Assembly (NCBI GenBank): GCA_041671545.1
Contig: JBAZBI010000006.1
Location: 62,001 to 126,000 of the forward strand
DNA from: UBA1563 sp041671545
Lineage (GTDB): Bacteria; Bacteroidota; Ignavibacteria; Ignavibacteriales; Ignavibacteriaceae
Reading direction: 5' to 3'
DNA: 64,000 nucleotides
Shown in pieces: positions 44,284 to 52,542 of the stretch (position 1 is its first letter; each line of letters opens with the position of its first letter). Position numbers and translations under genes: made by a program. Below the pieces are notes generated by a model. The model saw only the letters and a list, made by a program, of their open reading frames with translations. It made no database searches and had not been told where the DNA came from.

Positions 44284-44844
44284 ATGCCTGAAGAAATTTC
44301 TGATTCAGATTATGATTTAGTTCGTCGCTTTCTTAAAGGCGATGAACATTCTTTCAATCTACTTGCACGTAAGTACCAAGCTAAAATTTACTGGCATGCG
44401 AGAAGAATGACGGGAAATCATTTGGATGCTGATGAGATTGTACAGGAAGTTTTATTAGTGATTTTTAATAAACTCAAGGATTTTAATTTTCAAGCTTCGT
44501 TATTTACATGGATTTACCGGATTACCATTACCAGAAGCATCAATTATATTAAGAAACAAAAACTACGAAGATTTATTTCGTTTGATTCTCCGGAAAATAT
44601 TGGTTTAGCTACCGATGAAAATGTAGTAAAAAATATTGAAGACAAAGAAAAATTAAAAAAATTGGATAAAGTATTGCAACGTTTGCCTGAGAAACAAAGA
44701 GAAATATTTATTCTCCGTCATTTTGATGAATTAAATTATGAAGAGATAGCTGAACTGACCGGAAAAAGTGTTGGCGGTTTGAAAGCAAACTATTTTCACG
44801 CGTTTGAAAAAGTAATTAAACTTATGGATGATAAAAATGGATAA
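44284..44844 (+). CDS. ECF RNA polymerase sigma factor (sigma-70 family)
   Basis: A 186-residue group 4 sigma factor with only regions 2 and 4. Region 2 contains MTGNHLDADEIVQEVLLVIFNKL and TWIYRITITRSINYIKKQK. Region 4 contains LPEKQREIFILRHFDELNYEEIAELTGKSVGGLKA, split here, with the helix-turn-helix reading -35 DNA. It overlaps the next gene, a probable anti-sigma. Predicted to activate itself and the divergent Spy-like gene through AAACC-N16-TGTC promoters; likely signal: envelope or metal stress. Confidence 0.93.
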   Translation: MPEEISDSDYDLVRRFLKGDEHSFNLLARKYQAKIYWHARRMTGNHLDADEIVQEVLLVIFNKLKDFNFQASLFTWIYRITITRSINYIKKQKLRRFISFDSPENIGLATDENVVKNIEDKEKLKKLDKVLQRLPEKQREIFILRHFDELNYEEIAELTGKSVGGLKANYFHAFEKVIKLMDDKNG

Positions 44845-45427
44845 GAAAACATTTGAAAGATTTGACGAAACTTTTCCTCTAAAAGGAATTGAGGTTGAAA
44901 AATATGGTGAAGCTTCTGAAATTCCTGGAGAGTTAAATCAACTAAACAATATTTCAAAAGAACTCTCATCGCTTAACTCCGTGGAGGTTGATCAAAATTA
45001 TTTTGCGACAATTCTTCCAAGATTTTATGAGAACCAGAATAAGCTTAAGTATAGTTTTTCATTTAGAAAATTAGCGTATAGCGCTTCGTTAGCATTTACA
45101 ACTATTATTATGATGTTTATTTCGTTTCAAAACATCCCAAAGCCTGAAATACTTGTTCAGAACAACGGAACACAGACGCAAATTTCTTCTTATGCGGAAG
45201 ATTCATATATCGCTTCGGCTGATCAGTTTTCTGATTCTGTTGTAGATGATACAAATTTTCAAACAGAAATTGATAATACGATCACTCAATCAATTTCGTC
45301 AAACGGTTCCGGCAGCAATTATAATCTGATAAAAAATGATACCGACTACGATAAAGTTCTCACTCAGTTAAATGATGAAGAACTTGAAAATATTTATTCA
45401 CAACTTCAAGATGTAAAAATATTATAG
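44828..45427 (+). CDS. Probable membrane-bound anti-sigma factor
   Basis: A 199-residue protein translationally coupled to the ECF sigma gene. The N-terminal 80 residues are helical and cytoplasmic. One hydrophobic segment follows (YSASLAFTTIIMMFISF, about 81-104), then a Ser/Asn/Asp-rich outer part. No zinc-binding HxxxCxxC motif is visible. The single-span layout and position are those of anti-sigma factors; sequence alone does not prove it. An alternative start is the ATG at 44837. Confidence 0.65.
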   Translation: MIKMDKKTFERFDETFPLKGIEVEKYGEASEIPGELNQLNNISKELSSLNSVEVDQNYFATILPRFYENQNKLKYSFSFRKLAYSASLAFTTIIMMFISFQNIPKPEILVQNNGTQTQISSYAEDSYIASADQFSDSVVDDTNFQTEIDNTITQSISSNGSGSNYNLIKNDTDYDKVLTQLNDEELENIYSQLQDVKIL

Positions 45428-45434
45428 GTGTGCT

Positions 45435-45923
45435 ATGAAAATCTATTTAATCTCAATACTCATGTTTGGTTTGCTACTTTCAAGCGAGATATTCACTCAA
45501 TCCCACCACATGGGTAACAGAAAAGGGAAAGCGCGCGAAAAAATTGATCAATTGGAAAAGATAAAACTTATTGAAACTCTTAATATGGATGAAGAGGTTA
45601 GCCTTAAGTTTTTCGCCAGAAGAAATGAGTTCCGTGAGCGAGGTAAAAAGTTAAATGAAAAAATTGACAGCCTTTCCCGTTTCATTGGAGAAAAAACTCT
45701 CGCAACGGATGACAAAACCAGCGACACGGAGTGGGAAAAACTCATTGATGAGTTTATTTCTACAGAGAAGAAATTACAGAATAATAAGCTGGAGTTTCTA
45801 ATTTCGATCCAAAAAATACTTACCCCGAAGCAGGTAGCTGAGTTTTTAGCGTTTGAGAGAAGATTCCGCGATGAAGTACAGGAAATACTTTTACGCGGCA
45901 GAAGAAGACCAATTCCCGAATAA
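45435..45923 (+). CDS. Spy/CpxP-like secreted helical protein
   Basis: A 162-residue exported protein with signal peptide (LISILMFGLLLSSEIFTQSHH). The mature part is all helical and charged, with IETLNMDEEVSLKFFARRNEFRERG and KILTPKQVAEFLAFERRFRDEV, the two halves of an LTxxQ-type protein; the second is a good match. Third gene of the sigma/anti-sigma operon. With the divergent Spy-like gene it makes two periplasmic chaperone-like outputs of one ECF system. Confidence 0.75.
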   Translation: MKIYLISILMFGLLLSSEIFTQSHHMGNRKGKAREKIDQLEKIKLIETLNMDEEVSLKFFARRNEFRERGKKLNEKIDSLSRFIGEKTLATDDKTSDTEWEKLIDEFISTEKKLQNNKLEFLISIQKILTPKQVAEFLAFERRFRDEVQEILLRGRRRPIPE

Positions 45924-45939
45924 AAAATTGCTCAATTTC

Positions 45940-45970
45940 TTGGATATATTGCAAGAAGAACGTAATTTTG
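45940..45970 (+). promoter_or_regulatory. Predicted tRNA-Leu promoter (Bacteroidetes type)
   Basis: TTG (45940-45942), 20-nt spacer, TAATTTTG (45963-45970), matching the TTG-N19-20-TAnnTTTG consensus. The tRNA begins 13 nt after the -7 element, a normal distance. Confidence 0.5.
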
Positions 45971-45983
45971 TGCTCCTTTTTCT

Positions 45984-46067
45984 GCGGAAGTGGTGAAATT
46001 GGTAGACACGCTACTTTGAGGGGGTAGTGCTCGAAAGGGCGTAGGGGTTCAAGTCCCCTCTTCCGCA
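45984..46067 (+). tRNA. tRNA-Leu (anticodon GAG)
   Basis: A cloverleaf of 84 nt. The acceptor stem GCGGAAG pairs with CTTCCGC and the discriminator is A. D arm: GTGAAATTGGTAGACAC. Anticodon stem CTACT/GGTAG encloses loop TTGAGGG, giving anticodon GAG. A class II variable arm follows (TGCTCGAAAGGGCGTA), then T arm GGGGTTCAAGTCCCC. The 3' CCA is not encoded. A T-rich run follows immediately and may terminate the transcript. Confidence 0.95.
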
Positions 46068-46110
46068 CACTTTTTCTTTTTTTTTTCCTACTAAACGAGC
46101 AATCTGCCCT

Positions 46111-46199
46111 TTGAAATAATGAATATCGAACAAAGAATGTTGAATTTAGAAGGAAAAACTTCTTTATTTGGTATTCATAATTCGATGTTCGTCATTCAA
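46111..46199. repeat. Imperfect long inverted repeat after tRNA-Leu
   Basis: The left arm (46111-46153, with AATGAATATCGAACA) pairs imperfectly with the right arm (46159-46199, with TTCGATGTTCGTCATTCAA) over about 40 nt. A short spacer forms the loop. Same class as the other long imperfect intergenic repeats in this window. Confidence 0.5.
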
Positions 46200-46267
46200 A
46201 TTGTGATACAAATCTGGAACTTGAATAATCTTATCCTGAATATTATGGAAAATTGCATATTCAAGTG

Positions 46268-46486
46268 GTAAATTGTTGATAAAACATCATAACCGAAAGG
46301 TATAATTTTATTTCTTTCCGGTAAAATGCTGAAACTTTTCGGTAATATGTCATAACAAATCGCTAATTTATAAAATCTATTCGGTAAAATGCAATATCTA
46401 TTTGATAATATATCAAATCTAATCGATAAAATGTTAATTCTTTTTGATAAAATGTCTTTGCTTTTCGATAAAATGTCATTAAATTT
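46268..46486. repeat. Degenerate tandem array, about 21-nt units (array B)
   Basis: About ten units of 21 nt (one or two of 20 or 22) with a conserved half (TTTCGGTAAAATG or TTTCGATAAAATG) and a variable half. The last units run into the promoter of the HTH gene. The unit size equals two DNA helical turns, so the conserved cores lie on one face. The design matches array A at 13.2 kb, although the core words differ. Confidence 0.8.
46456..46486 (+). promoter_or_regulatory. Consensus Bacteroidetes-type promoter of the HTH gene
   Basis: TTTG (46456-46459), 19-nt spacer, TAAATTTG (46479-46486): an exact match to TTTG-N19-TAnnTTTG. The -33 element is part of a repeat unit of array B. Predicted start near 46493; gene start at 46538. 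Confidence 0.65.
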
Positions 46487-46537
46487 GACATAAATAAATT
46501 AATAAAGTGCGTTTATCAACAAAAAACGAGGTATTTT

Positions 46538-46888
46538 ATGTTAAAGTACAATTTGAATAAGATATTCAAGATGAGGGGAGTACATAATCCCGTTCAATTT
46601 CTTGAGAGCAAAGGGTATAAAAGAGATACTGCCTACAGGATTGTGAATAACATCGCAAAAACACTTCAATTGCGGCAGATACAGGACATATGTCTCTGGT
46701 TTAATTGCACGCCAAACGATTTGTTTGAATGGACACCGGATAAGCAGGAAGAATTAACAACAACACCGGCTTTAATGCAATTGATGCCTGCTAAGTTAGC
46801 AGATTTTGCCCAGCTTGCGAAAGATATTCCCATGCATAAGGTGCCGGAGTTTATGAAGAAAATTGAGGAGTTGAAGAAGGGAATGTAA
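46538..46888 (+). CDS. XRE-like helix-turn-helix protein behind array B
   Basis: A 116-residue protein. Residues about 1-70 look like a Cro/C1-type helix-turn-helix (YNLNKIFKMRGV, then KGYKRDTAYRIVNNIAKTLQL as recognition part, then LRQIQDICLWFNCTPNDLFEWTPD). The CTPNDLFEWTPD ending is typical of a small Bacteroidetes XRE family. The C-terminal 45 residues form a helical tail that may dimerise. A ribosome site GAGG precedes the ATG. The degenerate 21-nt array directly upstream is a natural candidate operator array, hence autoregulation; inference. Confidence 0.8.
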   Translation: MLKYNLNKIFKMRGVHNPVQFLESKGYKRDTAYRIVNNIAKTLQLRQIQDICLWFNCTPNDLFEWTPDKQEELTTTPALMQLMPAKLADFAQLAKDIPMHKVPEFMKKIEELKKGM

Positions 46889-46893
46889 GTGTG

Positions 46894-46924
46894 GCAGTCA
46901 GCAGTCAGCAGTGGGCAGTTGGCA
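46894..46924. repeat. Short tandem CAGTCAG-type repeat
   Basis: Words CAGTCAG, CAGTCAGCAGT and GGGCAGTTGGCA follow one another just after the HTH gene stop. From memory, CAGT(C/T)AGCAG blocks are frequent in bacterial intergenic DNA. No function visible. Confidence 0.5.
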
Positions 46925-46989
46925 AACTCAATTTAGTAAGGAATAAATAATATTGGTAATTTCAAACATCGAATTATTTTAGAAATAAG

Positions 46990-48585
46990 ATGGGAGCTAT
47001 TTCAATGTCAATTTTAATAAAACTGAATCAACTTGACAATTTCCGTAAGATTTTCGGGGTAAGGCATTTTTGCAAAAAGTCAAACAAAGCATTGATACTT
47101 GTAAGGTGTGAAAAAATATCAAAATCTTGGGACCAATTATTTAATTTTTCAAATTGGAGGAAATACCCGCTGGTTGTCGGTATTTTATTTTCATTGTTCA
47201 GTAATCCAGATCAAGCACAAATTAAAGAGAAAAGTGCAATTGACCATTCCTTCGAAAACCCCTATTATAAGTTGCCACAAAAAAATGATGATGGAGTACT
47301 TTATTTAGTTGATACTGCAGTAGTGTTTGGAGAAACCAACACAATGAGATATTGCTATTCATATACTCCGGGAGGAAGGCGGATTACTCAATTATGGCAA
47401 GAGCGTTTGGGTGATTCATGGGAAAACGTCGAACGCAATTCTTACTCATACGACGCAAATGATATAGTCCTTTCTTGGTTGTACGAGTCATGGGCAAATG
47501 GTCAATGGAATTATTCGAAGCGTCAATCTTATGTTTATAATCTTGAAGGTAAACTTGTTAACTTTTTAGGGGAATTTTGGAGATCAGGGGAATGGGTTAA
47601 TACTTCCAGAAGTAGTTATGTCTATGATGAATACGGGAATTTGCTCACAATTTTATCTGAGCATCAGACCGACGGAGTTTGGGTGCCTTCTTTTCGAGTT
47701 ACGAATAAGTATGATAACAAAAAGAATTTACTATGTGATACTCACGAACAGTGGTTATATGAGAGATGGTGGAATGTATATCGGAATACTTATACATACG
47801 ATTTAAATGATAAAAAATTGACCCAAATGCGTGAAGATTGGAGGAACGATCTTTGGGTAATTGGTGAACGGGCGACTTTTAGCTATTTAAATGGAAAAGT
47901 TTTGAACCTCCTATCCGAATATTGGTTAGATGAACAGTGGAAGAATAACTATCAGTACAACATGACGTTTAATGTCAAAGGGAACCTTTTGTCTGAAGTC
48001 ATGCAAACGTGGAATACAACTAAGTGGGTGAATGAGCGACTCTATTCTTATACCTATGATAATTATAACAATAATGTAACTTATCTCTATGCAAAATGGT
48101 ATGATGAGCAATGGGCGAATGAATATCAGTTTACATATTTATATGATGCTGATAGGAATCCTATTTCATGCTATTATCAAGGATGGGGATATAACGGAAG
48201 TGAAACTAATTTTGATTTTGTTGATAGCATAGGAAATAAAATGTCGTTTATTGGCAAACAAGTCGATCTTCATTATAAAAAAATCGTTACCGCCGTTACA
48301 AGCGAAAAAGATATTACACCAGGAACATATGAGTTATCCCAAAACTACCCCAATCCATTTAATCCAACTACAAACATTGATTATGCTTTGCCAACAGACG
48401 GAAAAGTAACTCTTAAAATTTATGATATGCTGGGTTGTGAAGTAAAAACTTTGGTGGATGAATACCAGAAATCCGGTAAATACACAACTTCATTTGATGC
48501 GGGAAAACTTTCAAGCGGAATATATGTTTACAAATTAGTTTTGGGTTCTTATTCTGCACAGAGGAAAATGTTATTTTTGAAATGA
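46990..48585 (+). CDS. Secreted WxxY-repeat protein with Por (T9SS type A) sorting tail
   Basis: A 531-residue protein. Residues about 135-420 hold roughly eight repeats of about 36-38 residues with the pattern W-x-N-x3-R-x3-Y-x-YD-x4-N-x-L-x5-E-x-W. The C-terminal 80 residues are a Por sorting domain (YPNPFNPTTNIDYALP, IYDMLGCEVKTLVDEYQ, SGIYVYKLVLG, KMLFLK). The hydrophobic signal (YPLVVGILFSLFSNPDQAQ) begins only near residue 58, so the N-terminus is unusually long; no better in-frame ATG lies between. Likely surface or secreted; function unknown. Confidence 0.8.
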   Translation: MGAISMSILIKLNQLDNFRKIFGVRHFCKKSNKALILVRCEKISKSWDQLFNFSNWRKYPLVVGILFSLFSNPDQAQIKEKSAIDHSFENPYYKLPQKNDDGVLYLVDTAVVFGETNTMRYCYSYTPGGRRITQLWQERLGDSWENVERNSYSYDANDIVLSWLYESWANGQWNYSKRQSYVYNLEGKLVNFLGEFWRSGEWVNTSRSSYVYDEYGNLLTILSEHQTDGVWVPSFRVTNKYDNKKNLLCDTHEQWLYERWWNVYRNTYTYDLNDKKLTQMREDWRNDLWVIGERATFSYLNGKVLNLLSEYWLDEQWKNNYQYNMTFNVKGNLLSEVMQTWNTTKWVNERLYSYTYDNYNNNVTYLYAKWYDEQWANEYQFTYLYDADRNPISCYYQGWGYNGSETNFDFVDSIGNKMSFIGKQVDLHYKKIVTAVTSEKDITPGTYELSQNYPNPFNPTTNIDYALPTDGKVTLKIYDMLGCEVKTLVDEYQKSGKYTTSFDAGKLSSGIYVYKLVLGSYSAQRKMLFLK

Positions 48586-48637
48586 GTTCTAAAAAAGTTA
48601 TTAAAAAATTATGTCATCACAAAAAAAGTAGGGAATT

Positions 48638-49366
48638 ATGAACGTAGTTAAATTTGCTCTTGTTGGATTGGTGCTGAGTATTGTGTTTATAACCGGATGT
48701 AAAAAAGATTTAGTTGCCACGGTTATTGTGCCTGACGCTAATCATGAATTTTATGGAAATGTTGTTGACGAAAATGGAAATCCGGTTGGAGGGGTTAATG
48801 TGCACTACATTTTCTCTTTTCCTAATCAACGATTGGAAATATATAGGAATCAAATATTGCTGAATTCGGAAGCAATTCCTCCTTCGACTATTATTAGCTT
48901 TGGAATTCCAACAAGACAAAAAGTTACTGTTACAATTTTAAGGTGGTTTACTCGTGATACAATAACCGTGCTATTTAATGATACTTTAAATGTCGGGAAT
49001 TATACATTTACTCTGAATACACAAACAATGACTAACGGATTTTATATCTATCAAATTAAAACTGACACCAAAACTATCGAGTCAAGGATGCATTATCTTG
49101 ACTTAGATGTTTCTCGACTAATAACTACAAATCCTTTAGTAAAATCTAATTTAGAAGGTTCATTTGTTTTGCCATATGGTTTGCTCGGTTTTGGAATTTC
49201 GTTTGCTAGAGTTTCCCCTGATGGAACACCACTGCCTCCAATAGAAATCTCCGACACTATTCAAGTTGTATTGTTCAAACCGGGGTATAGAACATTAATA
49301 AAGGAAATCACAATTCCGCACAATTCAAGTCCGAGGGAAACATTCATACTTAAAAAGAACATCTGA
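48638..49366 (+). CDS. Lipoprotein with carboxypeptidase-regulatory-like domain
   Basis: A 242-residue lipoprotein with lipobox VFITGC followed by KKD. Residues about 35-60 (EFYGNVVDENGNPVGGVNVHYIF) match the start of a CarboxypepD_reg-like beta-sandwich, as used in surface proteins of this phylum. The centre contains TMTNGFYIYQIKTDTKTIESR, like part of a sorting-domain fold moved inside. Follows the WxxY-repeat protein by 50 nt; perhaps a partner at the surface. Confidence 0.7.
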   Translation: MNVVKFALVGLVLSIVFITGCKKDLVATVIVPDANHEFYGNVVDENGNPVGGVNVHYIFSFPNQRLEIYRNQILLNSEAIPPSTIISFGIPTRQKVTVTILRWFTRDTITVLFNDTLNVGNYTFTLNTQTMTNGFYIYQIKTDTKTIESRMHYLDLDVSRLITTNPLVKSNLEGSFVLPYGLLGFGISFARVSPDGTPLPPIEISDTIQVVLFKPGYRTLIKEITIPHNSSPRETFILKKNI

Positions 49367-49480
49367 AAAATGAAGAAATATTAATTGGTTGTTATCTTCC
49401 ATTAAAAGTCATCTCATTCCGTTGTTTCTCTTTTGTAGAAAAACTATATTTTAGGAGGAAAAAATAAACATTATGAGTTG

Positions 49481-50605
49481 ATGCGTCCGACAATAGCACA
49501 AATAAATCTTGCCCGCTTGAAAGCAAATTATTTAGCGATAAGAAAAAAAACAAAAACTAAAGTTCTTGCCGTAGTTAAAGCAGACGCTTACGGACATGGC
49601 TTTGCGGAAGTAGTTTCAGCATTAAATTCATTAAGTGAAAAACCAGAATATTATGGTGTTGCACTTACTGAGGAAGGAATTGCATTAAGAAAGTTAAAAA
49701 TCAAACAGCCGATCTTGATATTTGAACCACCAAACAAATATAATATTGATGCGATTATAAAATATGATTTGATCCCCACGGTTTTTACTGATGAACACAT
49801 AAGGTTGATAGTAGAAAAACTTGAAGTAGAGAATCGAATCGTAAAAAGAAAAGCTTTTAAGATCCATGTGAAGATTGATACGGGAATGGGACGCCTTGGA
49901 ATTCCTTTCAAAGATGCTGTCCCGTTCATCGAACGGATGAGTATGAACAATAAATTTATTTTAGATGGAGTTTATTCCCACTTTGCAACCTCCGATGAAA
50001 AAGACAAAACTTTTGCAGAACTTCAATTACAACGTTTCAAGGTAATTCTTTCCGAACTTAAGAAGAAAAATATTAAACCGAATAATGCACATATCGCAAA
50101 TAGCGGAGCAATCTTAACAATGACGGAATCATATTTAGATATGGTTCGTCCGGGTATTTCATTATATGGCTATCCGCCTTCTTCTGAAATAAAATCTACA
50201 ATTAAATTAAAACCGGTGATGTCATTAATCTCGGAAGTAGCTTCTTGTTGGTGGTATGAAAAAGGGGAATCAATCAGTTACGGAAGAAAATATATTCTTA
50301 AAAAAAGATCGCAAATCATTTCGATTCCGATAGGTTACGCAGATGGTTTAAATCGTAATTTATCTAACAAGATATTTTGTGTTATTAAGGATAAACTCTT
50401 TCCACAAGTTGGCAGAGTTACGATGGATAGAATAATGTTCGATGTAGGAGAAACAAATATTAAAATTGGAGACAAAGTAATTTTACTTGGAGAAAGTAAA
50501 CATCATAAAATTGATGGATGGGATTGGAGCAAAGTGTTAAAAACAATTCCGTACGAGATTACCTGTAATATTTCTAAACGCGTTCCGAGAGTATATCTTA
50601 ATTAA
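49481..50605 (+). CDS. alr: Alanine racemase
   Basis: A PLP-dependent racemase that makes D-alanine for peptidoglycan. Motifs are VLAVVKADAYGHGF (PLP lysine), KIDTGMGRLGIPF, GVYSHFATSDE, MVRPGISLYGYPP, ISYGRKYIL and the catalytic-Tyr region, and MDRIMFDVG. The ATG at 49481 is preferred over the TTG one codon earlier. It has 374 residues, as expected. Its stop overlaps the next ATG (TAATG). Confidence 0.95.
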   Translation: MRPTIAQINLARLKANYLAIRKKTKTKVLAVVKADAYGHGFAEVVSALNSLSEKPEYYGVALTEEGIALRKLKIKQPILIFEPPNKYNIDAIIKYDLIPTVFTDEHIRLIVEKLEVENRIVKRKAFKIHVKIDTGMGRLGIPFKDAVPFIERMSMNNKFILDGVYSHFATSDEKDKTFAELQLQRFKVILSELKKKNIKPNNAHIANSGAILTMTESYLDMVRPGISLYGYPPSSEIKSTIKLKPVMSLISEVASCWWYEKGESISYGRKYILKKRSQIISIPIGYADGLNRNLSNKIFCVIKDKLFPQVGRVTMDRIMFDVGETNIKIGDKVILLGESKHHKIDGWDWSKVLKTIPYEITCNISKRVPRVYLN

Positions 50606-51474
50606 TGGATCTTAAAAAACAATATATTATCCAGACGATCAGCGTTGCGGCAAATAATTTGCGATTGAGCAGCGAGAAAATTGAAGTGCTCGGTCTCTTC
50701 AAGGAGACGATCCTAAATTCCGGTGATTTAGAAACGTTGATCGCATCGATGAAGAAGATCACCCAGTTTGCAAAATTGGCGATCAAACTTCAAGAGATTT
50801 ACAACTTTCTTAAGATAAATAAAATTGATTTTCTTAAACTATCGGAAAAATTTAAAGAGCATACTCAACTTGTTGTTAAAGATCTCAATTTAGTTCTTGA
50901 TGCATTGAACCCGAGTTCTTACAAAGAAATTATTAAAAAGTTGGATGAGTTTAATCATAACAATGTGGTTGAAGAAAAGAAAGATGAAACATTGACCATC
51001 GATATGACTGAAAGAAAAAGTTCGCTTTCAGAAAAAATGAAAACCGATAAGATAAAAGAGAATTTTATATTTGAAGAAGACGCGAACGATGATCATCTTT
51101 TCTTTCAGAATTTTGAAGCTACTATTTTAAAACCGGTAAAAGAACTGGAAACGGTTCTGAAAAATCTTGTAAATGGGGAAGTAAAAGCAATTGAGCTCCG
51201 TCAATATGAATCGGTGATGAAAGTTAATGCTTCATTATCGGAAAAATTCGGAACTGAAATAACTACAGAAATGCACAAAATATTAGCTAAGGCTTTTCGC
51301 ATGCTTCAATTAAAGGAGTTGAAACCCGAAAGAGAAATAATTGAAGCAATGCGCGCTTGTCTTATTGTTATCGTTGCACTTGTTAGGAATAAAGATATCG
51401 ATATTACTTACTACTTAAACAAAGCTGAAGACTTTGGGAAAAAATTACAAACTTTAAAAATGAGGAATAGTTAA
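50605..51474 (+). CDS. Orphan helical protein between alr and manC
   Basis: A 289-residue soluble protein, not recognised. Two helical halves (about 1-115 and 165-289) are joined by a charged, low-complexity linker (about 116-160, rich in K, E, D). The second half contains LKPVKELETVLKNLVNGEVKAIEL and CLIVIVALVRNKDIDITYYL. Translationally coupled to alr and to manC by one-base overlaps, so its product is probably needed with cell-envelope precursor enzymes. Function unknown. Confidence 0.75.
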   Translation: MDLKKQYIIQTISVAANNLRLSSEKIEVLGLFKETILNSGDLETLIASMKKITQFAKLAIKLQEIYNFLKINKIDFLKLSEKFKEHTQLVVKDLNLVLDALNPSSYKEIIKKLDEFNHNNVVEEKKDETLTIDMTERKSSLSEKMKTDKIKENFIFEEDANDDHLFFQNFEATILKPVKELETVLKNLVNGEVKAIELRQYESVMKVNASLSEKFGTEITTEMHKILAKAFRMLQLKELKPEREIIEAMRACLIVIVALVRNKDIDITYYLNKAEDFGKKLQTLKMRNS

Positions 51475-52541
51475 TGAAATTGTTTGCCGTAATTATGGCG
51501 GGTGGAGTTGGATCTCGTTTTTGGCCAAGGAGCCGGGAAAAATCACCTAAACAGTTGTTGAAAATATTTGATGAAAGAACAATGATCCAGAATACGGTTG
51601 ACAGACTTCAAGGATTGGTAGAACATCAAAACATTTTTATTGTAACGAACAAATTTCAAAAAGGGGAAATCTGCAATCAGCTTCCCGAAATCCCTACTCA
51701 AAATATTATTGAAGAGCCATTTGGACGGAACACCGCAGCAGCAATCGGACTTGCATCCGTTCTAATTAGAAAAATAGACCCTGAAGCAATAATTGTAGTT
51801 TTACCCGCAGATCACATCATCCGTGAAAAAGATATTTTTCAAGAATCATTACGCACTGCAGCAAATTATGCTAACGCATCGGGAGGATTATTAACGATAG
51901 GAATTCCGCCAACGCGCCCGGAAACCGGATACGGCTACATTCAAATTGATGAGAATGAAGTTGAAACAAATATTTGTAAAGTTTTAACTTTTGCAGAAAA
52001 ACCAAATTATGAAACAGCGTTAAATTTTGTTCAAAGCGGTGATTTTCTCTGGAACAGCGGAATGTTCGTCTGGAGAGCCGATGCAATATTAAATGAAATA
52101 TCTTTTCTCATGCCGGAGTTATCTAAAGCGTTAAACAATATTGCTGCTGCATCTGATGCATCATCTTTTGAGAGGATACTACTTGATGAGTATGGACAGT
52201 TGCGGAGTATTTCTATCGATTATGGGATCATGGAAAAGTCGCATAAAGTATTTCTTATAAAAGGAAAATTTACGTGGAGTGATGTTGGAAGCTGGGAAGA
52301 AGTTCATCAGCTTTCTGCCAAAGATAAAAATGATAATTCTCTTGTTGGTAACGTTTATACTGATAAAACATCCGATTCCTACATTTATTCTCCGACAAAG
52401 TTTACAGCAGTAATTGGATTGGATAATGTAATTGTTATTAATACCGATGATGCTCTTTTAGTCTGTAATCGAGATGATGCGCAGGATGTTAAAAAAGTTG
52501 TCGATTACATCAAACTGAATAAATTGAACGACTATTTATAA
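51474..52541 (+). CDS. manC: Mannose-1-phosphate guanylyltransferase
   Basis: A 355-residue enzyme forming GDP-mannose. Motifs are AVIMAGGVGSRFWPRSREKSPKQLL, split here, the nucleotidyl-transfer signature, then EEPFGRNTAAAIGLA, VVLPADHIIR, PETGYGYI, FAEKPN, WNSGMFVW and SIDYGIMEKS. The isomerase half found in bifunctional ManC is missing, giving the short type. GDP-mannose could feed the glycan clusters at 16-19 and 28-34 kb. Confidence 0.93.
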   Translation: MKLFAVIMAGGVGSRFWPRSREKSPKQLLKIFDERTMIQNTVDRLQGLVEHQNIFIVTNKFQKGEICNQLPEIPTQNIIEEPFGRNTAAAIGLASVLIRKIDPEAIIVVLPADHIIREKDIFQESLRTAANYANASGGLLTIGIPPTRPETGYGYIQIDENEVETNICKVLTFAEKPNYETALNFVQSGDFLWNSGMFVWRADAILNEISFLMPELSKALNNIAAASDASSFERILLDEYGQLRSISIDYGIMEKSHKVFLIKGKFTWSDVGSWEEVHQLSAKDKNDNSLVGNVYTDKTSDSYIYSPTKFTAVIGLDNVIVINTDDALLVCNRDDAQDVKKVVDYIKLNKLNDYL

Positions 52542-52542
52542 A

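Noticed and set aside
46268..46486. Coding heptad repeat (21 nt = 7 codons)
   Set aside because: Some units are 20 or 22 nt and stops (TAA, TGA) occur in all frames, so no continuous repeat protein is possible.
46894..46924. Attachment site or terminator after the HTH gene
   Set aside because: Simple CAGTCAG words without a stem or T-run, and no integrase gene nearby.
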